Made by a program: the position numbers and the translations under genes. Of a stretch of 62,589 bases of DNA, positions 1 to 7,593 are shown in pieces. This stretch comes from Nocardia sp. CC227C (GTDB lineage Bacteria; Actinomycetota; Actinomycetes; Mycobacteriales; Mycobacteriaceae): the NCBI RefSeq assembly GCF_030767025.1, contig NZ_JASITE010000027.1, positions 1 to 62,589 of the forward strand. The letters run 5' to 3'. Positions within the stretch are counted from its first letter, which is position 1; every line of letters begins with the position of its first letter. The notes under the pieces are model-generated. The model did no database searches. It was not told where the DNA came from and saw nothing but the letters and a program-made list of their open reading frames with translations.

Positions 1-49
1 CCGACTGTTAATCGGCAGGTTTCTGGTTCGAGTCCAGATGGGGGAGCCA
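1..49 (+). tRNA. tRNA-Asn (GTT), 3' part; likely att core
   Basis: The window opens inside a tRNA gene: half of an anticodon arm with loop CTGTTAA (anticodon GTT at 7-9), a T arm with loop TTCGAGT, the acceptor 3' strand TGGGGGA, discriminator G and an encoded CCA at 47-49. The acceptor 5' strand and D arm lie outside. Phages with tyrosine integrases commonly use the 3' half of a tRNA gene as attachment core, and a phage integrase sits at the other end of the window, so this is probably attL or attR. Confidence 0.9.
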
Positions 50-98
50 CCAAAAGGCGATCTACCAGCCCAAACGCTCGGGATAGGAATCCCGGCCG

Positions 99-464
99 AT
101 GGGCACTACACACTACGCTGCACACTTAGCGCAGCGAACTACTCCCGTCGTTGATGCCCCCGCCCCAGTGGGCGGGCAGACACCCAACCACACCTCCGTC
201 GTCGAAACGCCCACGCATGACTGGGCACTCGATGGCCCCGCCGATCACTCGTGCGTCTTCTGCCCGCGCCGCCTGGACCACCCTCGAGAACCACGGCACG
301 CCCAGCCATTTCATGAACACGGCCCGCTGGACGTGAATGTCTTTTCGACGGGCGCGGTCATCTCCCTCGGCGAGACGGACTTGAATCCCGACGAGGCCGA
401 ACGGCTCGCGGAATCTATTCTGCGCGCCATCAAGGTCGCTCGCGCATTGCGGGGGCGGCAGTGA
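99..464 (+). CDS. Hypothetical protein, 121 aa
   Basis: Unrecognised protein. The only visible motif is a CVFC pair near residue 52 followed by a His-rich stretch; the last 35 residues look like an amphipathic helix ending ARALRGRQ. It overlaps the next gene by 4 bases (GTGA), so the two are probably translated together. The ATG at 99 follows an AGGA-like sequence, but the first codons coincide with the integrase arm-type repeat at 106-129, so the true start could be further in (GTG at 168). Confidence 0.5.
   Translation: MGTTHYAAHLAQRTTPVVDAPAPVGGQTPNHTSVVETPTHDWALDGPADHSCVFCPRRLDHPREPRHAQPFHEHGPLDVNVFSTGAVISLGETDLNPDEAERLAESILRAIKVARALRGRQ
106..129. other. Putative integrase arm-type site, left
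   Basis: CTACACACTA, then two bases, then TGCACACTTAG. Almost the same sequence occurs at 62477-62499 in the same orientation, just outside the integrase gene. Within each site CACACT occurs twice, about 12 bp apart. Paired direct repeats flanking the attachment core on both arms are typical binding sites for the N-terminal domain of lambda-type integrases. Function is inferred. Confidence 0.55.
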
Positions 465-1138
465 TGAATCGAATTCGCTTCGTTCTCGCCGCTTTCGTGA
501 CTGTGCTCGGCCTGATTTGCGGGGCCGCCACAGCGCACGGCGCCGTCATGATCTCCGACGACTTCAACCGGACGGCACTCGGTCCGTCCTGGACCACGCA
601 TGGCGGCGGCACGCTCTATATCGACAACGGCCGCCTGTCCGCGGTCGGCACGCCCAGTGAGCCGGTGTCGTTCGCGTTCCACACCACCCCCGCCGACAGC
701 GCCGCCCAGGAAGTCTCGGCCACCGTCCACTGGAACGGCCGCAACCCCGGACATTCCGCGATGTCGGTAGCGCTGCGCGCCGACCCCGACTCACACCATG
801 CGGGCGTTCATTTCTGGTTCACCGCCAATCTCATGGGCATCGCGATGCTGGATTGGAACGGCACCACATTCACGCCCGCTGCGGGCACGGCCGCCTACAC
901 CTCGAACCCGTGGAAGTGGCCCGACGGCACCCGCATCACGTTGCGGGCCTCCGGCAACACCTACACGGCATACGTATCGACCATGCCGTGGATGCCCGTG
1001 CTGCAGGGCAGCTTCACCAGCACTCAGGTACCGCACACGAACATGTACGGCGGTGTGCACGGGCAGGACGATTCCGCGGTGTCCGGCGGGGGCGAGCCGC
1101 CGGCGGATCTGGGTGGCTGGAGGTTCACGTCCAGTTAG
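461..1138 (+). CDS. Secreted protein with lectin/LamG-like fold
   Basis: A 225-aa protein with a clear Sec signal peptide: basic start, hydrophobic core over residues 7-20, and a cleavage region near ATAHG. The mature part begins DDFNRT, alternates beta-strand-like segments with Trp and Gly, and ends GGWRF, resembling concanavalin-like or DUF1080-type jelly-roll domains. That assignment is from general pattern only. GTG 461 overlaps the previous stop and ATG 464 is equally possible. Sitting next to att and on its own strand, it is probably a lysogenic-conversion gene expressed from the prophage. Confidence 0.7.
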   Translation: MMNRIRFVLAAFVTVLGLICGAATAHGAVMISDDFNRTALGPSWTTHGGGTLYIDNGRLSAVGTPSEPVSFAFHTTPADSAAQEVSATVHWNGRNPGHSAMSVALRADPDSHHAGVHFWFTANLMGIAMLDWNGTTFTPAAGTAAYTSNPWKWPDGTRITLRASGNTYTAYVSTMPWMPVLQGSFTSTQVPHTNMYGGVHGQDDSAVSGGGEPPADLGGWRFTSS

Positions 1139-1248
1139 CGACGGTTCGGGTACGGGTTGTCCCGGTTCTGCGTTTCGATCCGGACCCTGCACTCGGGGCA
1201 CATCTGTCCACCTGGCCCGACCTGCCGTTCACGGCACAGCCCGCACAT
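1135..1248 (-). CDS. Zinc-ribbon micropeptide, 37 aa
   Basis: A 37-aa frame starting MCGLCRERQ and containing MCPECRV: two CxxC knuckles 12 residues apart, a minimal zinc ribbon. It ends with TAA overlapping the stop of the convergent gene at 1138 by 4 bases. The ATG is preceded at some distance by GAGGA. It points away from the gene at 1293 and may share the palindromic promoter at 1277-1289. No function is known; small treble-clef proteins of this kind often bind RNA or ribosomes. Confidence 0.5.
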   Translation of the reverse strand: MCGLCRERQVGPGGQMCPECRVRIETQNRDNPYPNRR

Positions 1249-1276
1249 TCTGTCCGTCGCATCCTCTAGCACAGAC

Positions 1277-1289
1277 CGAATAGTATTCG
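1277..1289. promoter_or_regulatory. Palindromic, probably bidirectional -10 region
   Basis: CGAATAGTATTCG is a perfect inverted repeat. On the + strand TAGTAT (1281-1286) lies 6 bases before the GTG at 1293, so the transcript would begin at the start codon (leaderless). On the - strand the same bases read TACTAT and would serve the zinc-ribbon gene at 1248. Leaderless starts are common in actinobacteria. Confidence 0.5.
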
Positions 1290-1292
1290 AAC

Positions 1293-1580
1293 GTGGGTGC
1301 GACGGATGGCGTGCGGTGGGTGCTGGCGGACGGGACCGTCGCCGACCCTGGCAAGCTCTGGCAAACCAGCGGTGGGAGGTGGGAGCAGCCCGCGCCCGAT
1401 GCGTGTCCCGCCGGCCATCCCCTCGGACCCAAGAAGGCTATTGTCGGGCAGCAGGCATGCCTGGCCGTCGGCGGTACCCATCTGTCGTGGACGTGCCTGG
1501 AATGCGGCGGCACGGTCATGTGGCCTCCGGCCACGCGCCGCTGCGACCACACCGCGTTCGACGGACGCGCGGCACGATAG
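1293..1580 (+). CDS. Cysteine-rich protein, 95 aa
   Basis: GTG start predicted to be leaderless (TAGTAT box 6 bases upstream, no Shine-Dalgarno). Contains CPAGHPLG near residue 39, then CLAVGG, TCLECGG and RRCDH: five Cys and two His spaced as in a zinc-binding fold. Related small proteins are found in actinobacterial accessory regions, but I do not recognise a named family. It is followed closely by the gene at 1588. Confidence 0.65.
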   Translation: MGATDGVRWVLADGTVADPGKLWQTSGGRWEQPAPDACPAGHPLGPKKAIVGQQACLAVGGTHLSWTCLECGGTVMWPPATRRCDHTAFDGRAAR

Positions 1581-1587
1581 GGGAAGC

Positions 1588-1881
1588 GTGGACGACAGCG
1601 ACTTGATGTCACACGAACAGCAAACGGTGCTGCGCCTCGTGATCGCGGCACGCAACGCGGGCGCCACCAACATCCATGCAGCCGTGCGGTCGGCCATGAA
1701 GACCCCGCCGCCCAGCGACGTGATCACGACCGCGATCCGGATACTCGAGCTGGAGGCCGTGAACCACCAGCGGGGCGAGTCCGCGGACATCGTCATCGCG
1801 CGCATCCTCGACCTGATCGAATCGCAGCTGGACGGGCAGGACATAGACGAGCTGCCGCCGGGCACAGACGATCGCTACTAG
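1588..1881 (+). CDS. Hypothetical acidic helical protein, 97 aa
   Basis: All-helical, acidic protein with no recognised domain; the core TAIRILELEAV...IVIARILDLIESQL looks like two amphipathic helices. GTG 1588 stands 7 bases after the previous stop; ATG 1606 is an in-frame alternative without a better ribosome site. It converges with the gene ending at 1901. Confidence 0.55.
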   Translation: MDDSDLMSHEQQTVLRLVIAARNAGATNIHAAVRSAMKTPPPSDVITTAIRILELEAVNHQRGESADIVIARILDLIESQLDGQDIDELPPGTDDRY

Positions 1882-1900
1882 CCGTCGCACGCGATACGGG

Positions 1901-2140
1901 TCAGCTTTCGTCCGGAGGACAGTCGGGCACCTGCACTGGCGTCAACGGCAACACCGCCACATTGGGCTCCTGCGCCAGCTCCTCCAGCACGTCCGGTGGC
2001 ACCGGACTGTAGTCACGCACTGGATACCCACTTCCGTCGCTCAGGCGCCGCTCCACATGCTGCCAGCGACCGTCGACGTGAAGCAGCCAGATGTCGCCGC
2101 GTGCGTCGACGTAGGCACCTGGTTTCGTCGGGAGGGTCAT
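1901..2140 (-). CDS. Small partner of the XRE-TPR regulator, 79 aa
   Basis: Starts at an ATG that overlaps the last codon of the XRE regulator (TGATG), so the two are translationally coupled. The N-terminal half (DIWLLHVDGRWQHV) is beta-rich, the C-terminal half acidic and Pro-rich. In actinobacteria XRE regulators are often followed by a small coupled partner such as DUF397. This one is not clearly DUF397, but position and size suggest the same kind of pairing. Confidence 0.65.
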   Translation of the reverse strand: MTLPTKPGAYVDARGDIWLLHVDGRWQHVERRLSDGSGYPVRDYSPVPPDVLEELAQEPNVAVLPLTPVQVPDCPPDES

Positions 2141-3303
2141 CAGTCGCGCACTCCTGCATACGTAGCCAGCGAACGCAGGCCCGAGGACGCGCGGCGTTGT
2201 TGCTCGGCAGCCGTCTTGATAGCGGTCTTCACTGCCCGCGACTGCCGGAAGTACTCCGGCGCGGCCTCTTTCGCGCTCTGCAACGCGTCGACAGCCGCAT
2301 CGGGATCGCCAGCGCCGAGGAACGCACGGGCGCGATCCAGCCAGTAGTGCGCTTGCCGCTCCTTCGGGTACTTGGCGGGCAGCCGCGTCGCATCCGCCAG
2401 CTGCATCGCCTTGTGCAGGCGGCCAAGATCGACGGCCGCGGCCAACTCGAAGAGATTGACGTTCGTCGGTCCGACCACTGTCCCGTGCACCTGCCGGTCG
2501 CCGACTCGCTGTCCGAGGACGCGAGCCTCCGCGAAATGGGTGTCTGTCGTGTCTGCGTCGGAGCCGACCGCAGCGAGTCCCGCGCGGCGCATGTGCAGCG
2601 CACACAGCACCGCTGCACCCACCTCGTCGTTCGACGACAGCGGCTCCACCTCGGCGATCGTTCGATCGGTCAGCTGCACCGCCTGTTTCGTGGCACCGAC
2701 CCGTGCCAACGCGGCGGACTTCACATACTGCGCGGTAGCGAGCAGCAGCGGGTCATCCGAGTTCGAGGCCGCCCACACCATCCGATCAGTGGCGAGCATA
2801 GACAGGTCGTAGTGACCCATCTTGTGGGCCAACGTGTTTCCGGCACGGAATGCTGTCAGGAGCAGTTCGAACGCGGGCGCTCCATCGCGCTTCGTGGCCA
2901 CGAGCAGCTGGTCGACGAGGTCCGGCAGAAGGTCCGCGATCTTTCCGTACGCCGCAGCGTGGCGCCATTCCCCGATTTGATCCACGAGGGGGCGAAGACG
3001 GTCCAACGGCTCGGGGTCGATATCGGGGAAGATGTCGACCGTCGCCAGCACCCGGCGGACGGTGGGCACAATTCTGTCGAGCTGCTCGGTCTCTTCTTCG
3101 GTGCCGAACAAGATCGAGGCATCGACGCCGAGCGCCCGGGCGACGGCTCCGACCCAGACTGCCGATGCGACAGCGTGGCCTGTCTCGACCTTGGCGAGCA
3201 TCCCCTTGCTGACGCCCGCTTCCCGGGCGAGCTGGGATTGGGTGTATCCGCGTAGCTTGCGGTACTTGGCGATACGCGCGCCGACGGCGTCGTGTTCGTG
3301 CAT
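2140..3303 (-). CDS. XRE-family regulator with TPR-like C-terminal domain
   Basis: 387 aa. An N-terminal HTH_3 domain covers about residues 8-62 (ARIAKYRKLRGYTQSQLAREAGVSKGMLAKVE is the helix-turn-helix; the tight SKGMLAK turn is diagnostic). The remaining ~300 residues are helical and built of TPR-like pairs (AQYVKSAALARVG, RQAHYWLDRARAFLGAGD). Such regulators sense a ligand or peptide through the TPR part. ATG 3303 was chosen because the HTH begins within ten residues and the upstream bases hold the operator-like repeats. Divergent from the 3477 operon, which it probably controls. Confidence 0.85.
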   Translation of the reverse strand: MHEHDAVGARIAKYRKLRGYTQSQLAREAGVSKGMLAKVETGHAVASAVWVGAVARALGVDASILFGTEEETEQLDRIVPTVRRVLATVDIFPDIDPEPLDRLRPLVDQIGEWRHAAAYGKIADLLPDLVDQLLVATKRDGAPAFELLLTAFRAGNTLAHKMGHYDLSMLATDRMVWAASNSDDPLLLATAQYVKSAALARVGATKQAVQLTDRTIAEVEPLSSNDEVGAAVLCALHMRRAGLAAVGSDADTTDTHFAEARVLGQRVGDRQVHGTVVGPTNVNLFELAAAVDLGRLHKAMQLADATRLPAKYPKERQAHYWLDRARAFLGAGDPDAAVDALQSAKEAAPEYFRQSRAVKTAIKTAAEQQRRASSGLRSLATYAGVRD

Positions 3304-3328
3304 GTGTTTCACGCTACAGCCGGGCAGG

Positions 3329-3390
3329 GTTCCAAGGGAACATCTATGGAAACTTCTTGGAAACTTCAAACCTCCTGGTGTGCCTAGTGT
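3329..3390. promoter_or_regulatory. Operator-like repeats between regulator and operon
   Basis: The space between the divergent genes holds an inverted repeat GTTCCAAGGGAAC (3329-3341) and two tandem copies of TGGAAACTTC (3347-3356 and 3358-3367). The repeated GGAA/TTCC half-sites suggest a multi-copy operator for the XRE-TPR protein. A possible -10, TAGTGT (3385-3390), faces the + strand operon. No experimental support. Confidence 0.5.
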
Positions 3391-3476
3391 CACAGATGTG
3401 GCCCCGGTGCCGGGAAGCCCACCCCGGCACCGGGCAGCCACTCCGCTACCTGCCACGGCACACCGGAGGAACCGGT

Positions 3477-3728
3477 ATGAACACGACCGAGGCGCGCGTC
3501 CTCGCCACCCTCGCGCCCGGCGGCCAGTTGACCGCCGCCCAGATCGCTGACAGCGCAGACATCACCGCGAGAGCAGCCGACCGCGCCATCAAGGCACTCG
3601 CCAAGACCGGCTTGATCATGACCGGCACCGGCCTGCGGCGCGACGCCTGGACGCTCAGCCGCCGAGGCCGCGCCTTCGCCGACACCAGCCGAGGCCGCGC
3701 CCTCCTGGACGTCCCGGCGGGAGTCTGA
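3477..3728 (+). CDS. Winged-helix (MarR-like) protein, 83 aa
   Basis: A single winged-helix domain: TTEARVLATLAPGGQLTAAQIAD, an RAADRAIKALAKTGLI recognition helix and a WTLSRRGRAF wing and terminal helix. GGAGGA sits 6 bases before ATG 3477. First gene of a + strand run reaching 6862. Probably a DNA-binding regulator of its own operon. Confidence 0.75.
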   Translation: MNTTEARVLATLAPGGQLTAAQIADSADITARAADRAIKALAKTGLIMTGTGLRRDAWTLSRRGRAFADTSRGRALLDVPAGV

Positions 3729-3730
3729 CC

Positions 3731-3901
3731 ATGAACCTCCTCGCCAACGTCCTGTTCGTCGCGGGCGTGCTTGCCCTCCTCGCCACCTTCGTCCACCAGC
3801 CACCGCGCCACCGCCACGGCCTGCCCTTCGCGGAACTACAGGCCCGCCTGGAGGGCGAGATGCGGCGCACCTACCTGCCGTTGCGGGGGTGGCCGTCATG
3901 A
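3731..3901 (+). CDS. Single-span membrane peptide, 56 aa
   Basis: Begins MNLLANVLFVAGVLALLATF, one membrane helix, then a basic/His loop and an amphipathic helix ending LRGWPS. Starts 2 bases after the previous stop and overlaps the next gene by 4 bases. No family recognised. Confidence 0.6.
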   Translation: MNLLANVLFVAGVLALLATFVHQPPRHRHGLPFAELQARLEGEMRRTYLPLRGWPS

Positions 3902-4074
3902 GCTTCGAATGCCTGCGCCACGACAACCGCGAATGGGGACGCCGCCGCCCCGGCCTCGCTATGCAGGTCCACCGCGAGTGCCACCCCGACACCTGCGAGA
4001 CGAAAGCCGCCGCGTGGAAGGTGCTCGTCGACGCCGGGAAGATCGTGCCGGACTCGGGGCGGAGCCGCGCATGA
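3898..4074 (+). CDS. Hypothetical protein, 58 aa
   Basis: ATG 3898 overlaps the previous stop (ATGA). Short Cys/His-bearing protein: ECLRHD, then HRECHPDTCETKAAAW. The C/H pattern could bind a metal. The stop overlaps the following ATG by 4 bases. Function unknown. Confidence 0.6.
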   Translation: MSFECLRHDNREWGRRRPGLAMQVHRECHPDTCETKAAAWKVLVDAGKIVPDSGRSRA

Positions 4075-4373
4075 CCGACGAGGAATGGGAGCAGGCCCGC
4101 CGCGACCGCGTCCGCCGCTACTACGAGATGGAGAGCGACCGCGTCGCGGGTGCCGTCGAATGCGGACACCGCCTCTGGGAGCTGCTCCACCACGGCCTGC
4201 AGATGGCCGCCGCTGAAGGAGCCTCCCGCATGGGCGCCGAGCACCTGCTGCTGCACATGCTGCGTGATCCGGCCGCCATCCCGACCCGGGAACTCGCAGA
4301 GATGGGGTTGGACCCCGGAACCGTGTTCGCGCGGCTGGCGGAAGCAACCCGCCGAGATACACACACGTCGTGA
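4071..4373 (+). CDS. Clp N-terminal-domain-like protein, 100 aa
   Basis: Residues 55-95 (MGAEHLLLHMLRDP...LAEMGLDPGTVFARL) match one Clp_N repeat as found in ClpA/ClpC and ClpS-interacting proteins: the G-EHLLL-LL-DP block and the L-E-GLD---V block. Only about one repeat is present, with a helical N-terminus and no ATPase domain. In Clp ATPases this domain binds adaptors and substrates, so a stand-alone copy could be an adaptor or Clp decoy. That role is inference. It lies in the operon with the putative nuclease at 5054. Confidence 0.65.
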   Translation: MTDEEWEQARRDRVRRYYEMESDRVAGAVECGHRLWELLHHGLQMAAAEGASRMGAEHLLLHMLRDPAAIPTRELAEMGLDPGTVFARLAEATRRDTHTS

Positions 4374-4471
4374 CCCGGCGTGACAACTGAACCAACAGGA
4401 GAACGGTGAGCGATGAGCACCGGGTACGGCACAATGGCAGCACTCCACTCGACTGAGCAGAGGAGACCGCG

Positions 4472-5026
4472 ATGGAAGACCTCGAGGATCTCGAAGGCGT
4501 CCAGTACCAGCAAGAGCTGCTGCTCACCGCCGACCACGACGACGACCCCGAGTTCCAGGCGTGGCTGGCCCGCATGGACACCGACCTCGACACCCTCGTC
4601 CGAGACGATGCTCCTGACCTGGGCCGGTTGCCGGACCCGTGGACACGGGAGGGGGTACAGGTCATCGCACAGGCCGCGATCCGCCGTTTCCCCACGGAGG
4701 AGTTCGCCGCAGCCGACCCAGATCGGCTCGACACCCTCAATCGCATGTGGCGCGGTATCGGCCACGTTGTCGCCACCGCGTGCGAGGGCCGCTGGGTGTA
4801 TCGCGTGCCCATGCTCAGCGAGGGCAAACCCGAGCCCGCCGTACCGATGGTGGAGATCGGGGCCTGGTCTAGTTGGACGTTCCAGCCGTTCCCGCCGCTG
4901 GGGTTCAGCATCTCCTGCGGCACCGACACCCCCTTGTTGGACGCGGTCGATTTCACTATCGGCGAGTTCCGTGCGTGGGAGCAGGCGGGACGCCCGGACC
5001 CTGAGAGCTGGTTCCGCCGCCGCTGA
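4472..5026 (+). CDS. Hypothetical acidic protein, 184 aa
   Basis: Preceded by AGAGGAGA, an excellent ribosome site, 6 bases before ATG 4472. The first 60 residues are very acidic; the rest looks like a mixed alpha/beta fold (VQVIAQAAIRRF, MVEIGAWSSWTFQPF, FSISCGTDT). No catalytic motif seen. It ends 27 bases before the 602-aa gene and is probably co-transcribed with it. An immunity or accessory role for the nuclease-like protein is possible but unsupported. Confidence 0.65.
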   Translation: MEDLEDLEGVQYQQELLLTADHDDDPEFQAWLARMDTDLDTLVRDDAPDLGRLPDPWTREGVQVIAQAAIRRFPTEEFAAADPDRLDTLNRMWRGIGHVVATACEGRWVYRVPMLSEGKPEPAVPMVEIGAWSSWTFQPFPPLGFSISCGTDTPLLDAVDFTIGEFRAWEQAGRPDPESWFRRR

Positions 5027-5053
5027 TCAGTCGCTGCCGACGGTGGTGCTGGC

Positions 5054-6862
5054 ATGAGCGAGCCACCGATCGGCGATCACGGCATCACCCCCGCCGGAGA
5101 CCGCGGCCACGCCTCCTACGCCTTCGCCAAGCTCGCCAAACAGATCGAGCTGCACAGCATCCGCAACCCGATCGACTGGCGCAACGAACTCGACCGGTGG
5201 GCCAACCGCATCGAGCTGCACGACGCGTTCGTCTACGGCCGCCAAGCCTTGCTGGGCCGCACCCCCGAGGACGGGTGGGAGTACGAGAAGGTCATCCACA
5301 CCCCGTACGGGGACCGCCGCCTCGACGCGGCCGTGTTCATCCGCGAGCCAGGCAAACCGCTGCGGGTGCTGGAGTCGAACGAGTACAAGGCCGGGTGGAC
5401 ACCGCCGGAGGAGACACTGCAGCAGCTCCGCAAAGAGGAGTGGCTGCTACGACGGGGCCTCGCAGGAACATCGGCATTGACGGTCCGCTCGATCGAAGAC
5501 CTGCCCGAGGAAGTCCTCGAGAAAGCCCACCAGCTGGAGCAGATGTTCCCCGGCCGGTTCGCTCTCGAGATCGTCGGCCCCGAGGAATTCGAACGCGCCG
5601 TCGCGGCCGGGCGGGTGATCGTGCAGCAACGGGCACTGGCCCGCATGATGGACGCGATCGAGCTTGTCCGCCACGCCCCCGAGTTGGAGGTGGCCCGCGA
5701 CGCCATCACCCGCTTCGCACAGGAGATCTCGACCGCGCGGCAGGCGGGGCAGTCGATCCCGTTGCGGGTGCTCATCCAGGCCCGCGAGGACTTACACGAG
5801 CTGGTGCGCGCGGATGCCCGGATCGCTCACGAGCGCGACGATATCGCGCTGCGGCGCGAGCAGATCCCGATCCGGCAAGCGCTGTTGATCGAGAAATTCC
5901 AGGCCCAATCCCGCGAGGAACGCCACCAACGCCTGATCGGCGGACTCGAGCCGGTCTACCGCGAGATCGACCGCGCCGCTACCGAAGTCGCCGAACACGC
6001 CCGCCCCGACCAATCCCGCGACCGGACACAGCTGCTGAACAAGGCGCGCGTACTCGAGCAGGAGACACCGCAGCTGTCCGACAGCGACCTGGTGCGGCGG
6101 CAGCGGGAAGTCGAGTACCGGCTGGAGATGATCCGGTCGATCGAGCGCGACGCCGAACGCGACGCGCTGCAGCGAGAGGGGCTGCAGCCCGACCATATCG
6201 AGGAGATCCAGAAGGGTCTCGATCGTGGCCGCGACGACCGGGATCAGGCAATCATCCGAGGGATCGACCGCGCGAAGAGTGAAACCCGCCAGCGCACGAA
6301 CGAACGCGAGATGGCGCGCATCATCGACGAGCACAACGCCGCGGTGCGTCGGGTCACCGATACCTCGCTGGCGAAGATCCGCGACCCCCACGGACACTCG
6401 CGACAGGCGTGGCAGGCGGGACGTCCCGCACCCGGCGAGGTGGCCCGCGACGTCTCCGAGGAAGCCCGCCACGCCGCCGCCGAGGAAGTCCGTCGCGCGG
6501 CGGGCGCGCTGGCGTTGCGGCGTGAGCAGGCCCGCGAGATGGACCCCCGCCTGTACACCGCGTTCAAGACCGGTGCGGCCACCTTCGACGCGCAGACGCA
6601 ACGCTGGATCGTGAGCATCGACGGCCGGGAGGTGCGGGTGCCGATGGATCAGCCCGAACGCATCGCAGCCGAGGTCGCGCGCCTGGCCGAACGCAACTAC
6701 GACCCGCGAGCGATCGTGCACATGGCCAAGACCGTGCCCGCGCAGCCCCCACCACGGGCACCCGAGCTCGCCGAGCATGAACGGCAAGAAGCCGAAGCGG
6801 TCCGGGCGCGGGAGCGGGAAGCCCGCGAACGGGAAGCACGAGGGCGAGGGCGGGAGGTCTGA
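5054..6862 (+). CDS. Putative PD-(D/E)XK nuclease with long coiled coil
   Basis: 602 aa. The N-terminal ~120 residues carry a restriction-endonuclease-like signature: GWEYEKVI, then YGDRRLDAAVF (Asp91) and VLESNEYKAG (Glu110-x-Lys112), spaced like the catalytic D...ExK core. Residues ~190-480 are almost pure charged helix (predicted coiled coil with QREVEYRLEMI-type heptads), followed by a small beta domain (FDAQTQRWIVSIDGREV) and an Arg/Glu-rich tail. The arrangement suggests a DNA-cutting effector on a coiled-coil arm, for example a defence or toxin protein. Specificity and activity are unknown. Confidence 0.65.
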   Translation: MSEPPIGDHGITPAGDRGHASYAFAKLAKQIELHSIRNPIDWRNELDRWANRIELHDAFVYGRQALLGRTPEDGWEYEKVIHTPYGDRRLDAAVFIREPGKPLRVLESNEYKAGWTPPEETLQQLRKEEWLLRRGLAGTSALTVRSIEDLPEEVLEKAHQLEQMFPGRFALEIVGPEEFERAVAAGRVIVQQRALARMMDAIELVRHAPELEVARDAITRFAQEISTARQAGQSIPLRVLIQAREDLHELVRADARIAHERDDIALRREQIPIRQALLIEKFQAQSREERHQRLIGGLEPVYREIDRAATEVAEHARPDQSRDRTQLLNKARVLEQETPQLSDSDLVRRQREVEYRLEMIRSIERDAERDALQREGLQPDHIEEIQKGLDRGRDDRDQAIIRGIDRAKSETRQRTNEREMARIIDEHNAAVRRVTDTSLAKIRDPHGHSRQAWQAGRPAPGEVARDVSEEARHAAAEEVRRAAGALALRREQAREMDPRLYTAFKTGAATFDAQTQRWIVSIDGREVRVPMDQPERIAAEVARLAERNYDPRAIVHMAKTVPAQPPPRAPELAEHERQEAEAVRAREREAREREARGRGREV

Positions 6863-7013
6863 CTTTTCGTGCCAGACGCTGGCCGGTCGCTAGCGGGATG
6901 TCGGTGGCCGCGTGGATGATTGCGTTCCGCGACGACTCCTGTCGGGGGAGCCACAGCCACGAGGCTGCTTCTGCGTCGATCGCCCGTCAACTATTTCGAC
7001 CCCGGGACAACTC

Positions 7014-7526
7014 ATGGCGCATCCGCCGATTCCTCCGCAAAACCCGCCCTATCCCCAGCAGCCGATGGGGCAGCCCTACGGACAGCCGCCCCGGCCGCCG
7101 AAGAAGAACAACACCGCGATCGTGCTGCTGATCATCTTCGGCGGGATTCTGCTGCTGTGCGGCGGATGTTTCGTCAACGTCATCGGTAGCATCGGCGACT
7201 CATCCAGCAGTTCAGACCGGACGACCACGACGCGGCCCGCAGCCACCGCGCCCATCACTGCCGCGCGCACCACCACGGCCAGCCCGGGGTTCAGCGACGA
7301 GGAAGTCAACGACCTCGCCTACATCGCGACGCTCAAATCCAAGGACGTCCCGTTCAGCTCCAACCAGGCCGTGATCGACCTGGGGCACGCAGTCTGCGAA
7401 GCGCTGGAGGCGGGCAACTCCGAGACGGCGATCGGGTTGGAGATCTCCAAGAAGGGGTTCTCGCTGTATCACGCCGGATTCATTGTCGGTGCCGCGCAGT
7501 CCGCCTATTGCCCGCAGTTCAAGTAG
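7014..7526 (+). CDS. DUF732-like membrane-anchored exported protein
   Basis: 170 aa. Pro/Gln-rich cytoplasmic start (MAHPPIPPQNPPYPQQP), basic stop RPPKKNN, one membrane helix (IVLLIIFGGILLLCGGCF), Ser/Thr-rich linker, then a DUF732-type domain: DLAYIATLKSKDVPFSS, LGHAVCEALEAGN and a YCPQF end, with the conserved Cys pair. DUF732 proteins are cell-surface proteins of mycobacteria and relatives. ATG 7014 was chosen because the upstream reading adds a shifted, unlikely N-terminus. Probable lysogenic-conversion gene. Confidence 0.75.
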   Translation: MAHPPIPPQNPPYPQQPMGQPYGQPPRPPKKNNTAIVLLIIFGGILLLCGGCFVNVIGSIGDSSSSSDRTTTTRPAATAPITAARTTTASPGFSDEEVNDLAYIATLKSKDVPFSSNQAVIDLGHAVCEALEAGNSETAIGLEISKKGFSLYHAGFIVGAAQSAYCPQFK

Positions 7527-7544
7527 CCGTAGTACGCGAAAACC

Positions 7545-7571
7545 GCCCCAGCCGGGATTCGGCTGGGGCGA
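7545..7571. terminator. Hairpin terminator between convergent blocks
   Basis: Perfect 11-bp stem CGCCCCAGCCG / CGGCTGGGGCG with a 5-base loop. It lies between the + strand DUF732 gene (stop 7526) and the - strand tail gene (stop 7594), so it probably stops both transcripts, including the long late mRNA. No marked U tract, as is usual in actinobacteria. Confidence 0.8.
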
Positions 7572-7593
7572 TTCACGTTGCGGCAGAGCAGGG

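Noticed and set aside
1996..3255. 419-codon + strand frame opposite the XRE-TPR gene
   Set aside because: Antisense shadow; the - strand frame has a clear HTH and TPR pattern.
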